Shown one piece after another: positions 44,058 to 53,276 of a DNA stretch of 64,000 bases (position 1 is its first letter; every line of letters begins with the position of its first letter). Source of the stretch: UBA1672 sp050633285 (GTDB lineage Bacteria; Pseudomonadota; Alphaproteobacteria; Micavibrionales; Micavibrionaceae); assembly GCA_050633285.1 (NCBI GenBank), contig JBOEGG010000006.1, positions 113,741 to 177,740 of the forward strand, given 5' to 3'. The position numbers and the translations under genes are program-made. Below the pieces are notes generated by a model. The model searched no databases, was not told the DNA's origin, and saw only the letters and a list, made by a program, of their open reading frames with translations.

Positions 44058-44330
44058 ATGGCTTGGGATTGGAGCAATGCCTTCTACAAGCTTGGCTTTC
44101 AGGATGGTGATGGCGAAATACATACCCCTCGTATCGCCGCCGTTCTGGCAGAAGCAGGCTATTTTGTACGATACGCTAAATGGGGTGGGCACAATGTTGT
44201 AATCTTCATGATGCGCAAAGGAGGCGAATGTTATCTCCCTACTCGCGCAGCTTATGAGAACCCGCGCGATTATCTACCACAGGAGGTTATCAACCTTTTG
44301 GATGCCGCTTTCCCACACGAGACACCATGA
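44058..44330 (+). CDS. Small protein of the mob operon, unknown
   Basis: A 90-residue protein (MAWDWSNAFYKLGFQDGDG... NPRDYLPQEVINLLDAAF) starting two bases after mobC, with AGGAG before it. Its stop overlaps the ATG of the relaxase remnant by 4 bases (ATGA). Such a small gene between mobC and the relaxase is seen in alphaproteobacterial mobilisable elements, but I know no function. Confidence 0.7.
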   Translation: MAWDWSNAFYKLGFQDGDGEIHTPRIAAVLAEAGYFVRYAKWGGHNVVIFMMRKGGECYLPTRAAYENPRDYLPQEVINLLDAAFPHETP

Positions 44331-44538
44331 TTATCAAAGCCTCACCCACCGTCAGTTAGATGAACGCTGTGTGCTACAAGAACGGCTAGATGATTTACGT
44401 GAAGATCGAGAAGCAGACATTAACCAGCTCCGTGAAATGGTTTTCTCACACCTCCCCGATGAAAAGATCAAGCAGTTCCAACAGACCTTCGAGCACCCTG
44501 AGCCTCAATACAACTACGATTACGACATGAAAATGTAA
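44327..44538 (+). pseudogene. Relaxase/mobilisation nuclease gene reduced to its ends
   Basis: The ATG at 44327 begins MIIKASP, the hallmark start of MobA-type relaxases of this group, but a stop follows after four more residues. In the next frame an intact stretch reads THRQLDERCVLQERLDDLREDREADINQL to the stop at 44538, which fits the charged helical C-terminus of a relaxase. An internal deletion with frame change is the simplest reading; the catalytic centre is gone. The C-terminal assignment is inferred. Confidence 0.6.
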
Positions 44539-44546
44539 CACCCAAG

Positions 44547-44590
44547 AAGCCTCGTAAATAACTTACGAGACGTCCTGCGGCTTGTAATGT
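44547..44590. terminator. Hairpin between the mob remnant and the RTX gene
   Basis: A perfect seven-pair stem CTCGTAA/TTACGAG with a five-base loop, flanked by AAGCC and GGCTT. It lies between the convergent mob remnant and RTX gene and may end both transcripts; a clear T run is lacking. Confidence 0.45.
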
Positions 44591-44598
44591 GTATCAGA

Positions 44599-47500
44599 TC
44601 AAGCCGCAATCAGATTGCCGGAGGTCTCCAGTGCGTCCTCATCGCTCAAGCCAGTGATATTGAAGAGTGTAGCAACTTCCGCGAAGTTATCTGCTCCACC
44701 ATCAGCATCAACAAACAACGTTGAATGCGTACCGTCATCTGTGATTTGTACGAAGTCAGAGATCGCATCACTCAACGGATCGTAACCAAATATTAGGTCA
44801 GAGACATCTATCTTGTCACCATCCGCAAGTGAGAAATCCTGCACATTATCGCTATTGGTAAACGCGCTATCGCTCTCAAACACAAACGTATCTGCACCGC
44901 CCTGACCATAGAGTTGGTCGATGCCTTCTCCGCCATACAGCACATCATCGCCATCCCCGCCATAGATAAAGTCATCACCACCAAGGCCGGCAATAACGTC
45001 ATCATTAGCACCACCGTTTAGGGTTTCATTCCGCCCTGTCCCTTCAATATCAGCCGCAGTATCCGCAATGGAGTTAATAACCACATTCACGCGTTGCACC
45101 GCCGTACCGCCATTGCCATCACTCACATAATAAAGGAAGCTTTCCGTGCCGTGATAATCGGCATCCGGTGTATAGGTGAGCGTGTTATCCGCATTAATAA
45201 CCACATAGCCATTATCAACATCCGTGACCGTTAGAACATCACCGTTCGGGTCACTATCATTGGCCAGAACATCAATCACTACAGAGGAATCCTCATCCAC
45301 CGTTGCACTGTCTTTTTTCAAGACAGGCGCAAGGTTCGGCTCAACCTCATCCTCAACAGGGTTAATCGTGATCGTGACGCGCTGCGTTTTCGAACCACCA
45401 TTATCATCTGTCGCACGGTAATAAAACACATCGCCGCCAAAGTAATCAGCATTCGGCGTATAAGTAATTGTATTATCCGCATTAATCACAGTCGTTCCAC
45501 GCGTTGCTCCACCAGCAAAATAAACACGCAAATCATCACCATCTGGGTCATAATCATTGGACAAGACATTCAGAACAACGCTCGTATCTTCATCAATAGT
45601 CGCGTAATCCTTACGAAGAACAGGCGCATTATTTACCGCATTAAGCGTAAGGTTAACCGTACCACTGGCAACACCACCACGATCATCTAAAAGCTTATAA
45701 GTAAAGCTGTCCGCGCCGATATAATCCGTTCCGGGTGTATAGGTGAATGAGCCATCAGCCAAAAGATCAACCGCACCACCATTGGCTGTTGTTATGGCCT
45801 GAGCGCCAACGGATAAAGTATCCCCATCCGGGTCACTATCCACGCCATTCCCGTTATCTGCCAACACATTACCAATAATATCTGCGTTTGCATCACCAAC
45901 AAAACTATCAGCCGCAGCAACCGGAGCTGTGTTCAACAACGTGGTCAGATCAAATGTACTTTGATCGGCAAAGGTAATCTGCTCCACCACATCATCACCA
46001 CCCGCATAGAAGTCCTTAATCAAGAAACCACTAGCGATCTGAACATCCAGATCATCACCAACACGCGTAAATGTAATATCACCAAGCGCGATCCCCGCGC
46101 CAAGCTGTAGCGTGTCAAATCCGGACGTATCCGTAATCGTGTTATTCCCATCCCCGATGTTGAAGATATAAGTATCATCCCCATCACCACCATTAAGAAT
46201 GTCATCACCAAACGCACCAATTAATGTGTCGTTACCGTCAAGACCATCAATAACATTTGCGCCAAACCCACCGATTAAGATATCGCCAAAGCCAGAAACA
46301 TTAGAACCAACAATATTCTCGATAGAATTATAAGTATCACCCTGCGCATCACCGCCAAGGCCACTACCACCCAGAAGGTTCACAGTTACCGCTGCCGCAG
46401 ATGCACTGTAATCCACCGCATCCGTTGCCCCCGCACTCCCCGTTATTGCCTCAACCGCAGATGAACCAACAATCGTATTCACAACAGAAACACCACCACC
46501 CGGCGACACATACCAACTTTGATAGTTGGTGAGACTATAGGTACTACCATCGGCAAAATTAATCTCTTCAACATTAGAGGATGTAGAAGCTAAGAGCTGA
46601 TCTTTAATAATAAATGTTGTCTGGCCTGCAACAACTTTTAAATCATTCCCTTCTTCGGTAATGATTAAATCTTGTACTTGTTGCACCGACATATATTGTA
46701 ATTCCAGAGCGTCAAAACCGGATGTTTCGGTTATGGTTACCTCTCCGGCGATCTGACCTTGAAGATAAACGTCATTACCATCACCACCTTCAATTTCATC
46801 GATACCGCCCCATCCATCAAGCCTGTTGTCCTGATCATCCCCGATAATTTTATCTGCAAATATTGATCCCTGAACATTTTCAAAACCTGATAAAGATATC
46901 GTTCCCGAATAGGAACTCGCTGTTGAGTTATCTAAATTAATTTCTAGGATCGAAGCAGGTGCTGTCGTCACCAACGCAAATGATACAGTGTCATTACCAC
47001 TTCCACCGGCAATACTACCTGTACCATTTGGTGTAATATAAACCGTATCATCACCATCATCTGCCGATACAGTATCGTCGCCTGCGGCAATGTTATTTAA
47101 GTTCAGAATAATAGTATCGTTGCCATCACCACCATATATGAAATCGTCCCCTTGACCGCCCGTTAACAAATCATCTCCACCTTCCCCATACACAGTAAGA
47201 GAAGTGTCAGAAGGAGAGCCTATCGCAATTGAACTAACCGTATCGTTCCCTCCACCCGCATAAACAGTGTCATGCTGCGTTAATTGCAGGTAGTCGTCTC
47301 CACCACCAAGGTAGAAGAGATCATTATGCTTAAGATTATCTACAATTTCTGAATAGCTCAGTGGCGATGCATCGTTTCTGGCATCTGTCACCAAAGTATA
47401 TTGTGATAAGTGCTGTGATGAGCCATTTTCAAGCATTATATCGGGACGGCCGGTCAGATCTTGGTAATCCTCAAAAAACAGACTATTATCGCCGTACCTA

Positions 47501-50500
47501 ATAAAATACTCACCCTCTGTATCATTTGCAAAGCTACGTGTAAAAAGAACACTATCCAAAGAAGCAGCGCCGGAAACTTCAACATTCACTCCAAATAAAG
47601 AAGACGTGGAATTACTATCTCCCAAATCATCCATCTGAATGATATTTGCACCTGCATTTAAAACAACGGTATCTGTTGCCAGTACATAAAACGTGTCATT
47701 CCCAAGACCATCTTCGTAGCGGTCAGCACCTGCGCCACCATAGATACTATCATCACCATCTTCATCGAAAATAATATCAGCCCCATTCCCACCATATATG
47801 GTGTCATCTCCATGGCCGGCATAAATAATATCATTCTCGGAAAATGTCGGAGCATCTCCGTAAATTACATCATCATTATAACTTCCACGTGTCGTTAACT
47901 CTAACGAGCTTAAAGCCACAGCAGTACCGCTAGAAAACTCTACCTGAAAATGATTGGCATGATCTTCATCACTCAATACATCATGAATAACAGCATAGCT
48001 TTGCTCATAACGAATGAGGAGATTATCATTCCCCAAACTTACATCTCTTATCAAAGTAACATCATTAGAACTCATACCTTCAAAGACCAAAGTATCTGCT
48101 TGAGTATCTAATGTTGTTTTAATGTTCGTACTGTCACGGTCATCGCCATTAAAAAGATAGCGATTTGCACCCTCTTGACCATCAAAGACATCGTCTCCTT
48201 TACCGGCACGGAAAATATCATCATCGGCCAAACCGGAAATCACATCATCCAAATCCGTCGGAAGGTTTTCGACCCCCGAAATTGGCACCGAGTTACTGCC
48301 AATAAACCCTAAAGGCTTACCATTAAAGTGATCAATCACAACAACTTTCTGAGAGGTAGAGATATCAATAACAAGAGAACCATTATCGGCCTTGTATAAA
48401 GTATAATTACCCGATAAGCCCGTTAGCACACTATCTGTTCCGGCATTCCGAATAACATCAATACCGCTGCTCAAAACAAATTCACTACCCCCATCAAGCA
48501 GATCATTGCCCGAGCCACCATTTAATATCCCGGAACCAAACAAGTAATCTTCGCCATCACCACCATTGAGCGTAGCATCCGCGCCCCCGTAAAGCCAATC
48601 ATTGCCCGCATATCCATTAACGTCAGTAATACTAGAATCTGCGGCAAGATTATTATTACCACCATCTCCGTTTAATGTAGTGCCACTGACAACACCAAGT
48701 GTTGCCTCTTCAATCTTCGCACCAAGACGAGCAGTAGAAAACTTCGCTGTATCACTATATTCAACAAACTGTATCCCTTGAGCGCTTATGCCTCCATTAA
48801 TGGAAAGCGCCCCTCCCGACAATGAAAACTGTGCGGGATCAAATCTATAGCCACCAAAAAGGTATACAACATCCGTTCCACCACCAGTATCCGTAATCGT
48901 ATCACCGGTACCGGCACTCCATAAACCTGCTCCACCGAAATAATAAGTATCATTATCCCCACCACCATCAAGCGTATCACCACCATCTCCTCCGACAAGG
49001 TGATCATCGCCGCCGCCGCCGTTAAGCGTATCTATACCATCACCACCAAACAGCCAGTTGTCAGACTCATCTCCTGTAATCGTATCAACGGAACCCGTTC
49101 CGATGACCTGCTCAATATTTGTAAGATTATAAGTTCCGCCCGCATTATCTGCACCACTACCGCCAAGCGTAACTGTCACGCCTGCATTATACGCAGAGAA
49201 ATCAACCAAATCCCCGCGGCTACCCCCATGATCGCGCCCGTCAAAATCAGTACCGACAAGCCCCTCTTTACCAATAAAGATATCTTTTTGTTCACCGCCA
49301 ATGACGCCTTCAATACTGATGACCTCATCAACCTCGGCCTGCCCACCATTAATCAACGCACTTTCGATTTTACCTGCCACCAGATCGGCGCGAATGCGAG
49401 TTACTTCGCCTGTATCTGTAAGACGCTTGGCATAATGATCCGAATAATCAACCGTATCGATGCCGCCCTTACCGTCAAACGTATAACCACCTTGCGCATC
49501 TATAAACGTATCATTGCCCGAATCTGTTCCGGAAAATATTTCAAAGTTTTTAAAATTAATCGTAATGCCATTCTCATGGAGCGTACCATCTATAACATCA
49601 AACGTTGCCGGACCATTCAAATAAAAAGTCTCTAAACGATCTACATCTCCTGCACCATCCAAAGTAAGGTCTGGTTTCATTAGTCGTATATGAAATATGT
49701 CCTCAGAGGCAGAGCCAATAATCTGCTCAACATTGTAAAGGGAATCATTCGGAGACAAACCAAAAAGCCCTTTATCAACACGCCCTATGTAACGTGCGCT
49801 ATGGGGTTCTGGTAAGGCATCTATCGTAACCGTTAGCCTACCTGTAGTTTGTGAATAATCAATGGTGTCTGTACCCTCCGCACCATCAATCAGATCCGAT
49901 CCCGTACTCCCCAATATGACATCATCGCCAGTGCCCCCATGTGCAATATCATTATGCTCAGACGTAGCAAGAGACTTTACGCCAGAATCATCACCATAAG
50001 AACCAACAACAATATTTGAAAAAGCAGTTGCAAGAAGGCTGCTTATTGTAAAAGCCCCCTCCCCATATGTGGTATCAAGAAGTTCTTCAGAGTCTAGAAT
50101 GGCTTGAGCAATAACAACACCGGCGTCCACTTCACTAGCGACGGAAGAGCTTTGCCGCACTAATTCACCTAGATCATCTTCGTAACTTTCAATCCCCAAA
50201 TCACGCATAATCTTGATCATTGCCAGTAAATCATACGTTCCCCGTTCACTATCAATAATATTAGTTTGGTATGCATCACTATAATTCAAGAACAAGAAAA
50301 GTGGATTTCCTGCCCAACCACCGGGATTAGGATCGCCCTGAAATATCTTTTCTGCTGTTGGTTGAGCATCACTTTCAGCTATGGCACTGATACTAGGTAA
50401 AGTACCAATCGCAACAGGCGGTGAAGTATTAGGGTCACCATTTATAATTTGACCAATGACTTCAAGCACTATCTCATCAGATGCTTGCGTCATCCGATCA

Positions 50501-50790
50501 TCACTCACCGAAATACCATAACGTAACTGACTTTGCTCATCATTATAACTGCGAATGAAATCAGATTGCGCGCCAATATTGCGATTAACCATCATCGCAC
50601 CTTCAAGCCAAAGGACAGTTTCTGCTTCTGCCGATGTTAGGGCATTATCCGCACGGTATAACCCAATATAACCCAACAATAATTCATATAGCAGAGCATA
50701 ATCAAGATCATTCCCCTCTACAGGGTCGGGAAAAAGATTTCGCGCATTCTGTAATTCAATAACTTGTTCATTTGTGAGCTTAAATGCCAT
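44599..50790 (-). CDS. Giant RTX/cadherin-like type I secretion substrate
   Basis: A 2063-residue protein on the minus strand. Residues ~1-280 form an unknown N-terminal domain. From ~280 on there are many hemolysin-type calcium-binding repeats (GGxGxDxLx), e.g. HGGTGDDVILGSTGSDLIDG and YGGAGADRYEDG, in several blocks to ~1590. Three tandem cadherin-like domains lie at ~1620-1710, ~1715-1815 and ~1820-1910 (DEDTSVVLNVLSNDYDPDGD type). Further RTX repeats follow (~1913-1960) and then a type I secretion C-terminal domain ending ETSGNLIAA. The transporter genes are not in the window. The gene is intact although the neighbouring mob genes are broken. Likely a secreted or surface adhesin; an effector activity in the N-terminus is possible. 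Confidence 0.9.
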   Translation of the reverse strand: MAFKLTNEQVIELQNARNLFPDPVEGNDLDYALLYELLLGYIGLYRADNALTSAEAETVLWLEGAMMVNRNIGAQSDFIRSYNDEQSQLRYGISVSDDRMTQASDEIVLEVIGQIINGDPNTSPPVAIGTLPSISAIAESDAQPTAEKIFQGDPNPGGWAGNPLFLFLNYSDAYQTNIIDSERGTYDLLAMIKIMRDLGIESYEDDLGELVRQSSSVASEVDAGVVIAQAILDSEELLDTTYGEGAFTISSLLATAFSNIVVGSYGDDSGVKSLATSEHNDIAHGGTGDDVILGSTGSDLIDGAEGTDTIDYSQTTGRLTVTIDALPEPHSARYIGRVDKGLFGLSPNDSLYNVEQIIGSASEDIFHIRLMKPDLTLDGAGDVDRLETFYLNGPATFDVIDGTLHENGITINFKNFEIFSGTDSGNDTFIDAQGGYTFDGKGGIDTVDYSDHYAKRLTDTGEVTRIRADLVAGKIESALINGGQAEVDEVISIEGVIGGEQKDIFIGKEGLVGTDFDGRDHGGSRGDLVDFSAYNAGVTVTLGGSGADNAGGTYNLTNIEQVIGTGSVDTITGDESDNWLFGGDGIDTLNGGGGDDHLVGGDGGDTLDGGGDNDTYYFGGAGLWSAGTGDTITDTGGGTDVVYLFGGYRFDPAQFSLSGGALSINGGISAQGIQFVEYSDTAKFSTARLGAKIEEATLGVVSGTTLNGDGGNNNLAADSSITDVNGYAGNDWLYGGADATLNGGDGEDYLFGSGILNGGSGNDLLDGGSEFVLSSGIDVIRNAGTDSVLTGLSGNYTLYKADNGSLVIDISTSQKVVVIDHFNGKPLGFIGSNSVPISGVENLPTDLDDVISGLADDDIFRAGKGDDVFDGQEGANRYLFNGDDRDSTNIKTTLDTQADTLVFEGMSSNDVTLIRDVSLGNDNLLIRYEQSYAVIHDVLSDEDHANHFQVEFSSGTAVALSSLELTTRGSYNDDVIYGDAPTFSENDIIYAGHGDDTIYGGNGADIIFDEDGDDSIYGGAGADRYEDGLGNDTFYVLATDTVVLNAGANIIQMDDLGDSNSTSSLFGVNVEVSGAASLDSVLFTRSFANDTEGEYFIRYGDNSLFFEDYQDLTGRPDIMLENGSSQHLSQYTLVTDARNDASPLSYSEIVDNLKHNDLFYLGGGDDYLQLTQHDTVYAGGGNDTVSSIAIGSPSDTSLTVYGEGGDDLLTGGQGDDFIYGGDGNDTIILNLNNIAAGDDTVSADDGDDTVYITPNGTGSIAGGSGNDTVSFALVTTAPASILEINLDNSTASSYSGTISLSGFENVQGSIFADKIIGDDQDNRLDGWGGIDEIEGGDGNDVYLQGQIAGEVTITETSGFDALELQYMSVQQVQDLIITEEGNDLKVVAGQTTFIIKDQLLASTSSNVEEINFADGSTYSLTNYQSWYVSPGGGVSVVNTIVGSSAVEAITGSAGATDAVDYSASAAAVTVNLLGGSGLGGDAQGDTYNSIENIVGSNVSGFGDILIGGFGANVIDGLDGNDTLIGAFGDDILNGGDGDDTYIFNIGDGNNTITDTSGFDTLQLGAGIALGDITFTRVGDDLDVQIASGFLIKDFYAGGDDVVEQITFADQSTFDLTTLLNTAPVAAADSFVGDANADIIGNVLADNGNGVDSDPDGDTLSVGAQAITTANGGAVDLLADGSFTYTPGTDYIGADSFTYKLLDDRGGVASGTVNLTLNAVNNAPVLRKDYATIDEDTSVVLNVLSNDYDPDGDDLRVYFAGGATRGTTVINADNTITYTPNADYFGGDVFYYRATDDNGGSKTQRVTITINPVEDEVEPNLAPVLKKDSATVDEDSSVVIDVLANDSDPNGDVLTVTDVDNGYVVINADNTLTYTPDADYHGTESFLYYVSDGNGGTAVQRVNVVINSIADTAADIEGTGRNETLNGGANDDVIAGLGGDDFIYGGDGDDVLYGGEGIDQLYGQGGADTFVFESDSAFTNSDNVQDFSLADGDKIDVSDLIFGYDPLSDAISDFVQITDDGTHSTLFVDADGGADNFAEVATLFNITGLSDEDALETSGNLIAA

Positions 50791-50795
50791 AGTAA

Positions 50796-51446
50796 TTACT
50801 CCTCACCCTTTGGGTTCGTAATGTCATGAGACTTTAAATATTCTAAAATTAGTCCTTCTGTTTCTTCTATCCGCTCCAAGGGGAAGCTATCTAGGTAATA
50901 TTGAAAACCAAAACGAATGTCTCTATACGTCACGAAGTGTTTACAAGTATTAAAATATGGCTTGTTTTTGCATTTTGAAATATAATCAGACCTTAATATC
51001 GGTATATTATTGTAATTACTTAAATCACTCACCCTTATGATAGAGCCAAACAATCTTGTCCCATGACTAGAGTATTTCGTACATTTATCAACACACAGCA
51101 CAGGCCTAACATTTGGTCTCAATGATAAATTATCAACACTCATATCTACTGCATTTTCCTTCTGGCAAACCTTCTCCGGTTTCACCTTCTTGGAATGATG
51201 TGGCTCTCCACTCCACGGCACGTCAGGACCTGCCATATCTTTTATATCGCTGCGCGGAAACGCAAAGACAGTATCTCCAATTTTCACACGTAGTTTGTTA
51301 CTGGCAAAGCACCCTTCTGCATGTAATTTAGCCTGCTGTTGCTTCGTTCCAACATCAGAAAGTGTAATCATGCCCCAGATACCGACTGGAATAATCAACA
51401 CAAGCAATAACACTGTCCAAACATTATAAAATAGTGTTTTCATCAC
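50796..51446 (-). CDS. Single-pass membrane protein paired with the RTX gene
   Basis: A 216-residue protein ending five bases before the RTX start, so the two form one unit. One N-terminal membrane helix (about residues 8-30, VWTVLLLVLIIPVGIWGMITL) is followed by a Cys-containing periplasmic domain (seven cysteines, e.g. CVDKCTKYSSHG, CKNKPYFNTCKHF), suggesting disulfides. The family is unknown. It could be a chaperone, a retention factor or an immunity-type protein for the RTX product; all are inference from linkage. Confidence 0.75.
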   Translation of the reverse strand: MMKTLFYNVWTVLLLVLIIPVGIWGMITLSDVGTKQQQAKLHAEGCFASNKLRVKIGDTVFAFPRSDIKDMAGPDVPWSGEPHHSKKVKPEKVCQKENAVDMSVDNLSLRPNVRPVLCVDKCTKYSSHGTRLFGSIIRVSDLSNYNNIPILRSDYISKCKNKPYFNTCKHFVTYRDIRFGFQYYLDSFPLERIEETEGLILEYLKSHDITNPKGEE

Positions 51447-51856
51447 ACGTTCCCTTCACACACCTGAATTCATGAACAACTTTCGTAGCATGTTGGGTTA
51501 TGAGCTGCAACTTATTATTGGAAAGTCATTATCTGACGGGGCGGTTCTTTGCGGAGGGCATTCATTCACTTGATCACTACCCTACTGCGGGGTACGGAGT
51601 ATATCTTCCCCAGATAAAATATATTTCAGATTCCTTCCCCAAAACTCTTCAACTTTTATTCAAAAGTTGGCATAATCCGTCCACAGGTTATGAATGCGTG
51701 AGTATGCGTGGATAAACTTTTATGATGTGACCCGATTAAGCCCCTTGAAATAGCCGTAAGACCGCTACTGGACTTCTTTTGAATAAAAGTTGGCGAGCTG
51801 GTTTTTACCCCTTACAAACAACCCTATGAAGTTTATTCTCATGGGAAGGATAGCTT
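51447..51856. other. Non-coding stretch between the RTX unit and the integrase
   Basis: About 410 bases with only short frames. It must contain the promoter of the leftward RTX unit and that of the rightward integrase. It holds the inverted-repeat pair at 51650-51793 and a TCCACA...GTGGATAA pair near 51685-51715 that resembles DnaA boxes with mismatches. No tRNA and no clear terminator were seen. Confidence 0.6.
51650..51793. repeat. Perfect 17-bp inverted repeat upstream of the integrase
   Basis: CAACTTTTATTCAAAAG at 51650-51666 and its exact reverse complement CTTTTGAATAAAAGTTG at 51776-51792. Each copy is itself nearly palindromic (CAACTTTT/AAAAGTTG around ATTC) and both are followed by GG/TTGG. 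They lie about 65-200 bases before the integrase start, where arm or core sites of tyrosine recombinases are often found. Confidence 0.7.
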
Positions 51857-52489
51857 TTGCCAAATGAAAATCCGGCAACTTTACAGCAGCAAAGATTGCA
51901 GATGCGCAACCACCCAAAACGTGGATCGAGCATCAAGGTCGAACCGATCAGAGAGATGCCTTCCATTCAAGCGATCAAGCGTCACCTTACAGACCAACCT
52001 CGCAACCTGTGCTTGTTCGTTTTGGGTATCAATACGGCCTTTCGCGCGAACGAATTACTGCCCCTTCGCATATCCGATGTTGCGAACTTAAGGGAGGGTG
52101 ACGGATTGGAAATAAAGCAAAGCAAAAACCAAAAATACCGCCGCGCTAGTCTGAACGGGATTGCCTGTGAGGCTTTGCGTCAATGGCTTTCTGTTCATCC
52201 TGATCCAAGCCCTTCCGCTCCTCTTTTCCTCTCACAAAAAGGCGGCGCGATTAGCGTTTCCTATGTCTGCCAACTGGTTAAGGGATGGTGCGCGGGTGCT
52301 GGCTTAAAGGGCAATTACGGCAGCCACATCTTACGCAAAACATGGGGCTATCAACAGCGCATCATTCATAACGCACCCACGGCCTTGCTCATGCGCGCCT
52401 TTGGCCATGCCAGTGAGGTACAAACACTCGCCTATCTGTGTATCCAACCCGAAGAAATCAGAAACCTTTATTTAGAGATGGAGCTTTAA
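51857..52489 (+). CDS. Compact tyrosine recombinase (integrase)
   Basis: A 210-residue recombinase with the full catalytic domain but no separate N-terminal core-binding domain. The signature of a short integrase group is clear: HPKRGSSIKVEPIREMPSIQAIK, LFVLGINTAFRANELL (first Arg), SHILRKTWGYQ (His-x-x-Arg), AFGHASEVQTLAYL (His and the nucleophile Tyr). Start is TTG 51857 with AAGGA six bases upstream. It points towards tRNA-Arg at 52782 and is followed by a frameshifted small gene. Confidence 0.88.
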   Translation: MPNENPATLQQQRLQMRNHPKRGSSIKVEPIREMPSIQAIKRHLTDQPRNLCLFVLGINTAFRANELLPLRISDVANLREGDGLEIKQSKNQKYRRASLNGIACEALRQWLSVHPDPSPSAPLFLSQKGGAISVSYVCQLVKGWCAGAGLKGNYGSHILRKTWGYQQRIIHNAPTALLMRAFGHASEVQTLAYLCIQPEEIRNLYLEMEL

Positions 52490-52707
52490 ATGACCAATAA
52501 AACCCAAGTAACGAAAGACAGTACGGACTTACTCACCTTTCATGATGATCTGATCAAGCTCATTTCGATCGCAAAAGCAACGGCCTGCTGCATGTAAACC
52601 GCATGATCGTGGCGTTTGGCTATGCGCTGTCCGAGCGTTTTGATCTTATCCGTAAAAAAATCCTCGATAACACAACACCCAACCCACCTGACCAACAGGA
52701 GCATTAG
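52490..52707 (+). pseudogene. Frameshifted small gene after the integrase
   Basis: The ATG directly after the integrase stop reads MTNKTQVTKDSTDLLTFHDDL... and stops at 52597. In the next frame, from about 52568, it continues DRKSNGLLHVNRMIVAFGYALSERFDLIRKKIL to the stop at 52707. A one-base slip near CATTTCGATCGC joins the two. The composite protein would have about 72 residues; the function is unknown. Confidence 0.65.
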
Positions 52708-52781
52708 CTTTATGCATCAACGAGCTTCAACCTCGCTACCCATAAGGGTTTTAGAGGGTTTTGAGACTGGTCAGTTAAAGA

Positions 52782-52858
<77 letters not shown>

Positions 52859-52929
52859 ATACTAGATTATGTACTAGGATAGAAACAACGATAAACTGCA
52901 TAAATTGCAGCATAAAATCAAGTGTTTTT

Positions 52930-53226
52930 CTACTTATCTACGGGAATATATTTGAAATTGTCAGTATAATTTCTTGGTTTAATTTTTCGTTCTTGCTCAG
53001 CAAACAAGGTATATGCAAGTCCTTTTCGTTTCGCATACTCAATTGCATCATCCTGAGTATCAAAACTAAGACGAATTTGCCCTTCTGTACTTTCAGAAGA
53101 GCTCCACCCCATTAAAGGCTCAACACCCAATGACGCGTCATTCTCATACTCGACAACCCAATCTTCGGCTCTAGCACGCCCTGATTGTGTTGCAGATTTA
53201 CTGGGTTTATAAATTCGTACAGTCAT
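52930..53226 (-). CDS. NADH dehydrogenase accessory subunit, NDUFS4-like
   Basis: A 98-residue protein of the alphaproteobacterial/mitochondrial complex I accessory family (NDUFS4, 18 kDa subunit): VRIYKPSKSATQSGRARAEDWVVEY, GWSSSESTEGQIRLSFD and AIEYAKRKGLAYTL. It stabilises the peripheral arm of complex I. It lies alone, apart from the nuo genes, as it often does in alphaproteobacteria, with tRNA-Arg 70 bases downstream. Confidence 0.92.
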   Translation of the reverse strand: MTVRIYKPSKSATQSGRARAEDWVVEYENDASLGVEPLMGWSSSESTEGQIRLSFDTQDDAIEYAKRKGLAYTLFAEQERKIKPRNYTDNFKYIPVDK

Positions 53227-53276
53227 ATTTATAATCTTCGGTTAAATGAATAGAAACACTGAATATCACAGCTATA

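Noticed and set aside
49000..49635. 211-residue rightward frame inside the RTX gene
   Set aside because: Repetitive composition of the RTX repeats keeps the antisense strand open; no ribosome-binding site or domain.
51685..51715. DnaA-box-like TCCACA and GTGGATAA sequences, possible plasmid origin
   Set aside because: Each has mismatches, there are no iterons or replication gene nearby, and two such matches are expected by chance.
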